A DNA stretch of 32,143 bases from Bacteroidales bacterium (GTDB lineage Bacteria; Bacteroidota; Bacteroidia; Bacteroidales; UBA932). The notes below the pieces were generated by a model. The model was not told the origin of the DNA, did not search any database, and was given only the letters and a program-made list of their open reading frames with translations. Shown in pieces: positions 26,014 to 31,996 of this stretch. The stretch is taken from NCBI GenBank assembly GCA_017502125.1, contig JAFVVN010000006.1, positions 1-32,143 on the forward strand. The letters run 5' to 3'. Every line of letters begins with the position of its first letter. The first letter of the stretch is position 1. Both the position numbers and the translations under genes were made by a program.

Positions 26014-27141
26014 ATGGACATGAAGACAACTGAGATCACCGAAATCAACATCAATTCTCTCTTTGAGAAGATTGCTTCTGTAATTGAGGAAGCGAGAAGA
26101 AGAGCATCAACAGCTATCAACCTTTCCGAGGTTTACGCAAAGTTCAACGTCGGTAGATACATTGTGGAAGATGAGCAGGGCGGAAAGGAAAGAGCTGCTT
26201 ACGGAAAGCAAGTCCTTGAGCAACTTTCAAAGAAGATTGAGGAACGCTTCGGTGAAGGATGGTCAGTTGACACATTAAAGCGCTGTCGTAAGTTTTATAG
26301 TATATACTCTACTCCAGCAATTGGGGCAACAGTGTTGCACCAATTGGAAACTAGAGCAGACTTTGTGAATTTGGGCAACACTGTTGCCCAAATTCAAGAG
26401 GCATCTCCAGAACCACACAAGTTTGTCCTCTCATGGTCTCATTACCTTATTCTCATGCGTGTCAAGGATGCCAATGCGCGTAGCTTCTATGAAATAGAAT
26501 GCGCTAAGCAGAATTGGAGCATCCGTTGGCTGCAGCGTCAGGTGAACAGCAGTCTCTACGAACGTCTCGCACTCAGCAAAGACAAAGATAAAGTAATTCG
26601 CATGGCAACAGAAGGTCAGGTAGTTGAGAAGCCTGCAGACATAATCAAGAATCCGATTACTCTTGAGTTCCTGGGATTGAAGCCTGAAGCGGCATATTCA
26701 GAATCAAAACTGGAGAATGCCATTATCAGCAAACTGCAGCAGTTCCTCCTTGAACTTGGAAAGGGATTCCTATTTGAGACCAGACAGAAGCGATTCACAT
26801 TCGAAGAAGAAAACTTCTACGTTGATCTCGTATTCTATAACCGTCTTCTACAATGCTATGTCCTCATAGATCTGAAGATTGACAAACTCACTCATCAGGA
26901 TCTTGGCCAGATGCAGATGTATGTGAACTACTACGACAGACATGTAAGGCGTGAATGGGAGAAACCTACCATCGGAATCCTCCTCTGCAAAGAGAAAAAG
27001 GACGCACTCATCAAACTCACCCTTCCTGAGGATGCAAACATCTACGCTACTGAATACGCTCTTTACCTTCCAGACAAGAAGGAACTCCAAGAGAGACTGC
27101 AACAGTGGATTCTGGAATTTGACAAAGAAGAAGATCTATAA
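26014..27141 (+). CDS. DUF1016 / PDDEXK nuclease-family protein (YhcG-like)
   Basis: The 375-residue protein has the DUF1016 N-terminal domain (ARRRASTAINLSEVYAKFNVGRYIVE, then YGKQVLEQLSKKIEERFGEGWS) and a C-terminal PDDEXK-type nuclease domain (FYVDLVFYNRLLQCYVLIDLK with Asp and Lys of the active site, then LGQMQMYVNYYD). Family members cluster with restriction and mobile-element genes; the cellular role is not firmly known. The linker before LSWSHY is encoded by two 27-bp palindromes (26319-26345 and 26368-26394). It has its own -7 box and a terminator. Confidence 0.88.
   Translation: MDMKTTEITEININSLFEKIASVIEEARRRASTAINLSEVYAKFNVGRYIVEDEQGGKERAAYGKQVLEQLSKKIEERFGEGWSVDTLKRCRKFYSIYSTPAIGATVLHQLETRADFVNLGNTVAQIQEASPEPHKFVLSWSHYLILMRVKDANARSFYEIECAKQNWSIRWLQRQVNSSLYERLALSKDKDKVIRMATEGQVVEKPADIIKNPITLEFLGLKPEAAYSESKLENAIISKLQQFLLELGKGFLFETRQKRFTFEEENFYVDLVFYNRLLQCYVLIDLKIDKLTHQDLGQMQMYVNYYDRHVRREWEKPTIGILLCKEKKDALIKLTLPEDANIYATEYALYLPDKKELQERLQQWILEFDKEEDL
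26319..26394. repeat. Pair of related 27-bp palindromes inside the DUF1016 gene
   Basis: Unit 2 (26368-26394) is a perfect 12-bp inverted repeat around ACT, with arm AATTTGGGCAAC. Unit 1 (26319-26345) is a related imperfect palindrome with arm AATTGGxGCAACA. They are separated by 22 bp and both stay in frame. Confidence 0.85.
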
Positions 27142-27146
27142 ACACT

Positions 27147-27170
27147 ACAGCCACTCCGAAGAGTGGCTGT
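27147..27170 (+). terminator. Hairpin after the DUF1016 gene
   Basis: A perfect 10-bp stem (27147-27156 with 27161-27170) with a CGAA tetraloop lies six bases after the stop. There is no T run, only TATAC, so it may be a 3' stabiliser or a weak terminator. Confidence 0.6.
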
Positions 27171-27192
27171 TATACTATAGGGCTCGAAACCG

Positions 27193-27258
27193 ATGAAGTC
27201 GCTTGAGCGAAGCGAAAGTAATCGACTTGTCGCTTGAGCGAAGCGAAAGAAACTTCAT
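27193..27258. repeat. 66-bp symmetric element with two copies of a 20-bp repeat
   Basis: TCGCTTGAGCGAAGCGAAAG occurs at 27199-27218 and 27230-27249. Each copy can form a CGCTT/AAGCG hairpin. The pair is bounded by ATGAAGT (27193-27199) and its complement ACTTCAT (27252-27258), and AAGTCG/CGACTT (27196-27201, 27223-27228) gives a further inverted pair. Confidence 0.75.
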
Positions 27259-27269
27259 TAGAAAGGGTT

Positions 27270-27536
27270 GTCATCCCTTACGCGAATTCCCACAACACCC
27301 TGACAAACCCATAGCCCTTGTCGAATCAGAAAAGACAGCAATTATCTGCTCAGGACTCATGCCACAATACCTATGGCTCGCCACCGGAGGAAAATCCCAG
27401 CTCTCCCAAGAAAAAATCTCCGCCGCAGAAATAGACATCACAGTCAGCGATATCCTCCTGCGAATACTTACCAGAGATCCACAGCCTGATAAACGACTTC
27501 AACCTCACTCCCGTCACAGAAGAATGGCTCATCTGA
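27270..27536 (+). pseudogene. Remnant of a toprim-type (DUF6371-like) primase gene
   Basis: The translated segment PDKPIALVESEKTAIICSGL followed by LWLATGGKSQL matches the toprim-like core I know from DUF6371 proteins of Bacteroidota mobile elements. The expected downstream part (a DVDG-containing segment) is missing, and the reading continues with EIDITVSDILLRIL. The last portion seems to have moved to another frame that ends EWLI and TGA at 27534. There is no credible start. I read it as a gene with an internal deletion and a frameshift. Confidence 0.6.
27434..27536 (+). repeat. 103-bp remnant repeat, copy 1
   Basis: This end of the primase remnant is repeated at 29083-29185 with the same length and about ten mismatches. 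It marks the left edge of the first cassette unit. Confidence 0.85.
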
Positions 27537-27557
27537 ACTGTCCCACTATCTCGAAAG

Positions 27558-27609
27558 TGTCCCGCTGTCTCGGGTGTCTCGCCCTCGGGACAGCGAGACA
27601 GACGGGACA
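27558..27609. repeat. TGTCTCG inverted repeat, copy 1
   Basis: TGTCCCG-CTGTCTCG (27558-27572) pairs with CGAGACAG-a-CGGGACA (27594-27609) with one bulged base. Related copies lie at 29207-29258 and 30703-30738, always just beyond a lipoprotein terminator. Confidence 0.85.
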
Positions 27610-27616
27610 AATGGGA

Positions 27617-27647
27617 CAAAAAAAGCACACAGCCGAAACTGTGTGCT
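27617..27647 (-). terminator. Terminator of lipoprotein cassette 1
   Basis: AGCACACAG (27624-27632) pairs with CTGTGTGCT (27639-27647). On the minus strand the hairpin ends in seven T. Confidence 0.9.
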
Positions 27648-27674
27648 AATATCATAAATGGTCTGATGCAAATA

Positions 27675-28610
27675 CTACTGCTGCTTAACCCACTTGCCTG
27701 CTTCTGTGATTGCAGGTAACAGATATGCATGACCAATCTCCAGATTTTTGGCATACTTGGAGCCATTATGCTCACCTCTATCCACAGTATAAGTGTAAAC
27801 ATCTGTACCATTAGTCAAATAGAAATGATACTTGTCGTTTGCATCGCTTTTTGTATTAGATGTGTAACCACAAACAATAAAAGACAAGTCACCTCCGGTT
27901 TTCAGGCCTAAAGAATATTTATCTCTGCCGCCCCAAGTGCCAATATGTCCACTACTCTCTGTGAATCTGAATCCATTCTCTTGATGACTTGTTAAAGCAT
28001 ACGAACTTGGTCTTGTTGCACTTGGTGTATAGGTATTATCACCGACAGTCATCTGCCACACTCCATCTTCATTTAAACCCTTTACTGACACCTGCACTTG
28101 TTTTCCCGTAGTATACGGACTGGCATCAAATGTCATTAAAATCTCACCCAAAGTTAATACGTCAGATGCAACCACATACTCACCAAAGCTACTAAGAATT
28201 ACACCTCCGATGTAGGTTGCCAATGTACCTTCACCGTCAAGAGAGATATTCTTACCAGCAGCTACTCTGTAATGAATTGCTGAAAATTTTCCAGATGCCC
28301 CTAACTCAGCTACCAAGGCACTTGAAACTTTTGAAGATGACCATGAAGTTCCATCATAGTTCAAATAAATTATCTTTGAATTATCAGCAAGATAATTACC
28401 GGTAGCTCCAGGCTGACAGAAAATTGCAATCTGATCACCGGCTTCCCAACCAGTCTTTACCGCTTTTGTAGCAGCATCAAATCCACCCTTTCCTGCAACA
28501 TTAAACTCTACATTATATTCCTTTGAAGGAGTAGTAACCTCCTGCTTTGAGCATCCGACAACCACTATGGTCATAGCCACGGTGGCAAAAAGTATAGTTC
28601 TTAATTTCAT
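27675..28610 (-). CDS. Mfa-like fimbrillin-superfamily lipoprotein, cassette 1
   Basis: The 311-residue protein starts with a lipoprotein signal ending in VVVGC (Cys20). The N-terminal part carries the fimbrillin/Mfa-like pattern ATKAVKTGWEAGDQIAIF, and the C-terminal part ends YTVDRGEHNGSKYAKNLEIG. It is a clear paralogue of the cassette 3 product; both share QPGxTGNYxADN, YDGTSW, and FYLTNGTDVYTYTVDRG. The open frame extends 12 codons upstream to 28646, but that overlaps the peptide gene; ATG at 28610 gives a standard signal peptide. It lies 29 bp after the peptide gene. I infer a cell-surface protein; whether it polymerises is unknown. Confidence 0.8.
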   Translation of the reverse strand: MKLRTILFATVAMTIVVVGCSKQEVTTPSKEYNVEFNVAGKGGFDAATKAVKTGWEAGDQIAIFCQPGATGNYLADNSKIIYLNYDGTSWSSSKVSSALVAELGASGKFSAIHYRVAAGKNISLDGEGTLATYIGGVILSSFGEYVVASDVLTLGEILMTFDASPYTTGKQVQVSVKGLNEDGVWQMTVGDNTYTPSATRPSSYALTSHQENGFRFTESSGHIGTWGGRDKYSLGLKTGGDLSFIVCGYTSNTKSDANDKYHFYLTNGTDVYTYTVDRGEHNGSKYAKNLEIGHAYLLPAITEAGKWVKQQ

Positions 28611-28639
28611 TTCCGTAAATTTTAAAAAGTTAGACATAA

Positions 28640-28786
28640 TTACCATTCCTCCTCTGAACCAAAACCGCCATAAACTGGAGTTCCAAAATCAGACTCTGTT
28701 CCAGATGCTGACAAGATCGCCTGCTCCACGATAATCTCTATAGTTTCCATCTGCGGAGACTCATAAACATTCTTTTCAACTTTCAT
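28640..28786 (-). CDS. Small cassette peptide 1 (48 residues)
   Basis: The peptide starts MKVEKNVYESPQMET and contains EIIVEQAILSAS, then FGTPVYGGFGSEEEW at the C-terminus. It has no signal peptide or membrane segment and is acidic. Homologous peptides precede the other two lipoproteins at the same place. The pattern YESPxxExxEIxxEQ followed by a variable Gly/acidic tail resembles small unannotated Bacteroidales proteins; I know of no tested function. A leader-plus-core peptide, a chaperone-like partner of the lipoprotein, or a regulatory peptide are all possible. Confidence 0.75.
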   Translation of the reverse strand: MKVEKNVYESPQMETIEIIVEQAILSASGTESDFGTPVYGGFGSEEEW

Positions 28787-28930
28787 AACATTATATTTTT
28801 TAGGTTAAACTTTGCACACGGCACAATACAACAACAGCCCGTTACCCCAGTAACGAGCCACTAAGCGTGTATTCTATTTCTAATGGATTATTCGACAATG
28901 CAAATGCTATTTCGCTGATAATCAACGAAA

Positions 28931-29051
28931 TACCCCCCCCATTTCAGATTTTGGGGTGAGGCCGTATTTCCACAAAGCATCATCCGTATATCACTTTGAA
29001 CTTCAAAGGTATACAAAAAATTCCATAACATCAAAGTAAATGGGGGGGGTA
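28931..29051. repeat. Inverted repeat flanking the cassette 1 promoter (candidate invertible segment)
   Basis: TACCCCCCCCATTT (28931-28944) and its exact complement AAATGGGGGGGGTA (29038-29051) are 14-bp arms around a 93-bp spacer that contains the whole promoter. Confidence 0.75.
29004..29035 (-). promoter_or_regulatory. Cassette 1 promoter
   Basis: On the minus strand TTTG (29032-29035), 20 bp, then TACCTTTG (29004-29011): a full match to the Bacteroidales consensus. Transcription should begin near 28998. Confidence 0.85.
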
Positions 29052-29082
29052 AATACAGCCTTTTACAATACATTTAAGCCTC

Positions 29083-29185
29083 GACATCACACTCAGCGAC
29101 ATCCTCCAGCGAATACTTACCAGAGATCCACAGCCTGATAAACGACTTCGGCCTCACTCCGGTCACAGGAGAATGGCTCATCTGA
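29083..29185 (+). repeat. 103-bp primase remnant, copy 2
   Basis: About 90% identical to 27434-27536 and ending in the same TGA. It sits directly against the leader of cassette 1 and has no other primase sequence near it, so it was carried here by duplication of the unit. Confidence 0.85.
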
Positions 29186-29206
29186 ACTGTCCCACTGTCT
29201 CGAAAG

Positions 29207-29258
29207 TGTCTCGCTGTCTCGGGTGTCTCGCCCTTGGGACAGCGAGACAGACGGGACA
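29207..29258. repeat. TGTCTCG inverted repeat, copy 2
   Basis: Same arrangement as copy 1, with TGTCTCG-CTGTCTCG on the left and CGAGACAG-a-CGGGACA on the right. Additional CGAGACA units follow to 29275. Confidence 0.8.
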
Positions 29259-29277
29259 AACGAGACACCGAGACAAT

Positions 29278-29305
29278 AAAAAAGCACACAGCCGAAACTG
29301 TGTGC
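29278..29305 (-). terminator. Terminator of lipoprotein cassette 2
   Basis: GCACACAG (29284-29291) pairs with CTGTGTGC (29298-29305) around CCGAAA; on the minus strand it ends in six T. Confidence 0.9.
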
Positions 29306-29340
29306 CTATATCAAATTGATTATTAAAATTCACCAAACGT

Positions 29341-30258
29341 CTATTCAAACTCAACGTTTACTGTGTACATTTTTCCATTAACGATAGTTGTTTCCTTTGT
29401 AAAGGTCTTTCTCTGCACATAACCTCCTGCCTCAATCTGAAAATAATCATCAACATTATATGTTCGTCCACTAACGCCAGCAAAACCATACATGTACACT
29501 GTTGCTGTATTACCAGATATTGTTTGGTAATTCTTTAAAAGCATACTAGTAGAAGAACTTAAATATGTAAAATCATCAAAATAAGTCCAACCAAATTTTG
29601 ATGGATGCTTTGATGTGCCTGATTTGTCAAAACCTCTTACATATATGAAATTCGGAGTCACACCATCAACAGGGAAAGTAAGGTTAAGTTTAATGACGTA
29701 TGTCTGATGTGCAAGAGTTACATCAAATTCAGAACCCGACATAGTAGCTTGACCATGCATCACTGCAACATTCTTCAAATGACTAGGATCATTTAGAACA
29801 TTTGACACATCTGGATGGGAAACCTCAAAGTACGCATTTCCTTTATAAGCTGCATACAGGACTCCGCTTTCTGACTTCCATTTACTTTCAGCAGTGCCTG
29901 ATCCCACTGACAAAGCAGGATATATGACAAAGACTTCATTTGCCCAGGTGTCATTTGTATACGTTCCTGTAAATGTAGCAGATTTACCTGACGAAGTAGC
30001 AGTAAACACATCGTTTGAAAGAAGTTTATTACCTGCATCTACGGCTACAACAGAAACTTTATCTCCCACCTCCCAAGCTGTACGGAGCACATTATCGACA
30101 TCCTCAAAAGTAACCTTTGTATCATCAGATGCGATAGAAACATTAAGGGTCATATCTATAGGATTTGTTTCCTCGTGAGAAACTTTCGGTTCTTCGGTCT
30201 TCTGACAAGAAGCAAGGACTGCACACACAGCAGCTATTAAAGTAATATATCTCTTCAT
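29341..30258 (-). CDS. Fimbrillin-like lipoprotein, cassette 2
   Basis: The 305-residue protein has a lipobox ending in VLASC (Cys18) followed by QKTEE. The N-terminal half carries fimbrillin-like segments DDTKVTFEDVDNVLRTAWEV, then KSATFTGTY; the remainder is beta-rich. It is only distantly similar to the lipoproteins of cassettes 1 and 3 and lacks their shared C-terminal NGTDVYTYTVDRG, so it is a different subfamily in the same slot. The frame could start at 30276, overlapping the peptide stop (TAATG), but ATG at 30258 gives the normal signal peptide. I infer surface exposure. Confidence 0.78.
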   Translation of the reverse strand: MKRYITLIAAVCAVLASCQKTEEPKVSHEETNPIDMTLNVSIASDDTKVTFEDVDNVLRTAWEVGDKVSVVAVDAGNKLLSNDVFTATSSGKSATFTGTYTNDTWANEVFVIYPALSVGSGTAESKWKSESGVLYAAYKGNAYFEVSHPDVSNVLNDPSHLKNVAVMHGQATMSGSEFDVTLAHQTYVIKLNLTFPVDGVTPNFIYVRGFDKSGTSKHPSKFGWTYFDDFTYLSSSTSMLLKNYQTISGNTATVYMYGFAGVSGRTYNVDDYFQIEAGGYVQRKTFTKETTIVNGKMYTVNVEFE

Positions 30259-30275
30259 AATATTAAACCTTAACA

Positions 30276-30407
30276 TTATTCAACATAGGCGAACAAATCA
30301 CCACCATCTTCCATGTCTGGAATACTTGACTGGAGCACAGCCTGCTCCACAATAATCTCCATCGTTTCCACCTTTGGAGACTCATACAAATTCTTTTCTT
30401 CTTTCAT
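30276..30407 (-). CDS. Small cassette peptide 2 (43 residues)
   Basis: The peptide starts MKEEKNLYESPKVETMEI and continues IVEQAVLQSS, matching peptides 1 and 3 through residue 25. After that it diverges (IPDMEDGGDLFAYVE) and lacks FGTPxYGGFG. Its neighbour lipoprotein is likewise the divergent one. Its stop codon overlaps the first possible ATG of the lipoprotein frame. Confidence 0.72.
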   Translation of the reverse strand: MKEEKNLYESPKVETMEIIVEQAVLQSSIPDMEDGGDLFAYVE

Positions 30408-30550
30408 GACTTTATAATTTTTAGGTTAAACTTTCACACGAAACAATACGACAAAAGCCCGCTACATCTGTAACGAGCAACGATGCGTATATTCTATTTC
30501 TAATTGATTAGTCGACGACAATAATGCTATTTCGCTGATAATTAACGAAA

Positions 30551-30672
30551 TACCCCCCCCTATTCAGATTTCGGGGTGAGGCCGTATTTCCACGAAGCAT
30601 CATCCGTATATCACTTTCAACATCAAAGATATACAAAAAATTCCATAACATCAAAGTAAATGGGGGGGGGTA
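30551..30672. repeat. Inverted repeat flanking the cassette 2 promoter (candidate invertible segment)
   Basis: TACCCCCCCCTATT (30551-30564) faces the complement of TACCCCCCCCCATT (30659-30672): 13 of 14 bases match. The G tract here has nine G, against eight in cassette 1. Confidence 0.7.
30624..30655 (-). promoter_or_regulatory. Cassette 2 promoter
   Basis: On the minus strand TTTG (30652-30655), 20 bp, TATCTTTG (30624-30631). Same orientation and spacing as cassette 1. Confidence 0.85.
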
Positions 30673-30702
30673 AATACAGTCTTTTACAATACATTTAAGC
30701 CA

Positions 30703-30738
30703 CTGTCTCGCTGTCTCGCCCTTGAGACAGCGAGACAG
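30703..30738. repeat. TGTCTCG inverted repeat, copy 3
   Basis: A perfect 15-bp inverted repeat, CTGTCTCGCTGTCTC (30703-30717) with its complement (30724-30738), loop GCCCTT. The primase remnant that precedes the other copies is absent here. Confidence 0.9.
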
Positions 30739-30754
30739 ACGGGACAAATGGGAC

Positions 30755-30784
30755 AAAAAAAGCACACAGCCGTGTGCTTTTTTT
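30755..30784 (-). terminator. Terminator of lipoprotein cassette 3 (bidirectional)
   Basis: AAAAAAAGCACAC (30755-30767) pairs with GTGTGCTTTTTTT (30772-30784), 13 bp with loop AGCC. It has a T run on both strands. Confidence 0.92.
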
Positions 30785-30869
30785 AGTTGCTGTATATCGG
30801 ATTATTGATAATCGTGGATCTGGATGGAATTCAGGTAGATGATCTCTGCCTGACCACCACCAGGGCATC

Positions 30870-31829
30870 TCATTTCTGCTTGGTCCACTTGCCAGCCTCA
30901 TTTATTGCCGGTAATACATAAGCATGTCCGATTTCAAGGTTCTTCTCGTACTTTCCATCAGCATACGTGCCTCTGTCAACAGTATAGGTATATACATCCG
31001 TTCCGTTTGTCAGATAGAAATGATATGTTGCGTTTTCTGGCTCGCTTCCTAAATCATCATTCCTCATAAACACAAATGAAATGTCATATCCATTTTGTAC
31101 ACATGCACATTCGCTGTAAGTGGAAAAATTACCACCCCATGTGCCAATAAATCCACTGTTTGTAATAAGCCTCCAAATTCCTGGATAGGTACCTTCGTGA
31201 GCTAATTGATCCTTTGAAGTCACATTATCTACACCTGGGAAATAGTTGCCATTCGCAATGCCCATTGTCCATCCGTCAGAGGCTTGAAGATCTTTCACAG
31301 ACACCTGAAACAGCTGACCTGATACCTGATACTTGTTAGGTTCGAGTGTCATCGCTATTTCGCCAAATGAAATTTTCTCGGCAGATGTTGTATATGCGCT
31401 TTTGCATATAAGTATCTCACCTCCATTGTAGTTTGCAAAGGTCTCATTGTCATTTTTAAGTGAAACGTTATCGCCATTAGTGACTCTATAATGTATTGCC
31501 GTAAAATTGCCATCTGTCCCTAATGCTGTTGCAAGCTCCTGAGATACTGATGACGCAGTCCATGAGGTTCCGTCATATTTAAGATAGACGAGTTTTTCAT
31601 TATCGGCAATGTAGTTGCCTGTACCTCCAGGCTGGCAGAAGATCGCAATCTGATCACCGGCTGCCCAAGTCGTCTTGACTGCCTTCGTTGCCGGACCAAA
31701 ACCATTCTTCTCAGCAACGCTGAACTCTATCTTATAGTCTTTCGATTCCACAGGTGCATCCTGCTTGGCACATCCTGCCGCTGTCATGGCAACTGCCAGA
31801 ACAGTCCAAAGTATATTCTTCATTTTCAT
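30870..31829 (-). CDS. Mfa-like fimbrillin-superfamily lipoprotein, cassette 3
   Basis: The 319-residue protein has a lipobox ending in TAAGC (Cys20). It shares with the cassette 1 product ATKAVKTxWxAGDQIAIF, then QPGxTGNYxADN, SxFIGTWGGNF-like segments, and the C-terminal FYLTNGTDVYTYTVDRG. The two are paralogues with divergent central regions. The frame extends eight codons upstream to 31853, overlapping nothing, but ATG at 31829 aligns with the chosen start of cassette 1 and gives a standard signal. It lies 26 bp after peptide 3. Confidence 0.8.
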   Translation of the reverse strand: MKMKNILWTVLAVAMTAAGCAKQDAPVESKDYKIEFSVAEKNGFGPATKAVKTTWAAGDQIAIFCQPGGTGNYIADNEKLVYLKYDGTSWTASSVSQELATALGTDGNFTAIHYRVTNGDNVSLKNDNETFANYNGGEILICKSAYTTSAEKISFGEIAMTLEPNKYQVSGQLFQVSVKDLQASDGWTMGIANGNYFPGVDNVTSKDQLAHEGTYPGIWRLITNSGFIGTWGGNFSTYSECACVQNGYDISFVFMRNDDLGSEPENATYHFYLTNGTDVYTYTVDRGTYADGKYEKNLEIGHAYVLPAINEAGKWTKQK

Positions 31830-31855
31830 TTCCGTAGATTTTAAGTAAGACATGA

Positions 31856-31996
31856 TTACAATTCCTCTTCTTCTCCGAATCCACCGTATGTCGGTGTTCC
31901 AAAAGTCGGTGTAGATGCTGATAAGATTGCCTGCTCGACAATGATCTCCGTAGTTTCCAACTTAGGAGACTCATACAAATTCTTTTCTACTTTCAT
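31856..31996 (-). CDS. Small cassette peptide 3 (46 residues)
   Basis: The peptide starts MKVEKNLYESPKLETTEI and continues IVEQAILSAS, then FGTPTYGGFGEEEEL. It matches peptide 1 over nearly its full length, with a two-residue gap, and its neighbour lipoprotein is the paralogue of that in cassette 1. No signal peptide, membrane segment or Cys is present. Confidence 0.75.
   Translation of the reverse strand: MKVEKNLYESPKLETTEIIVEQAILSASTPTFGTPTYGGFGEEEEL

Larger units (their letters stand above)
28787..29080 (-). promoter_or_regulatory. Conserved cassette leader and promoter, copy 1
   Basis: This 294-bp gene-free stretch is repeated at 30408-30701 and from 31997 to the window end. In transcription order it holds a G8/C8 arm (29038-29051), a promoter (29004-29035), the second arm (28931-28944), a hairpin at 28908-28932 (TATTTCGCTG with CAACGAAATA), a second hairpin at 28837-28858, and an AT-rich stretch before the peptide ATG. 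The untranslated leader is about 210 nt. Confidence 0.85.
30408..30701 (-). promoter_or_regulatory. Conserved cassette leader and promoter, copy 2
   Basis: Copy of the 28787-29080 element, about 90% identical. The hairpin at 30457-30478 keeps its stem (GCCCGCTAC with GTAACGAGC) although one stem base and the whole loop (ATCT in place of CCCA) have changed. On the minus strand this hairpin is followed by TTTTG, unlike copy 1. Confidence 0.85.

Noticed and set aside
27174-27196. Second tRNA T-arm-like fragment (GGCTCGAAACCGAT)
   Set aside because: It resembles a T-arm only over about 12 bases, with an extra A in the loop, and has no acceptor strand or CCA.
27199-27249. CRISPR array
   Set aside because: There are only two 20-bp repeats with an 11-bp interval, and no cas genes or further units.
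28888-29073. A 61-residue open frame across the cassette 1 leader, matched by one at 30508-30765
   Set aside because: The frames run through the promoter and both homopolymer arms, and their similarity follows from DNA repeat conservation. Most of each frame lies upstream of or around the predicted transcription start, so it is not a credible gene.
27434-30784. Integron-like cassette array with attC sites
   Set aside because: The inverted repeats lack the conserved attC core triplets, each gene has its own promoter and leader, and no IntI is visible. Tandem duplication explains the layout better.
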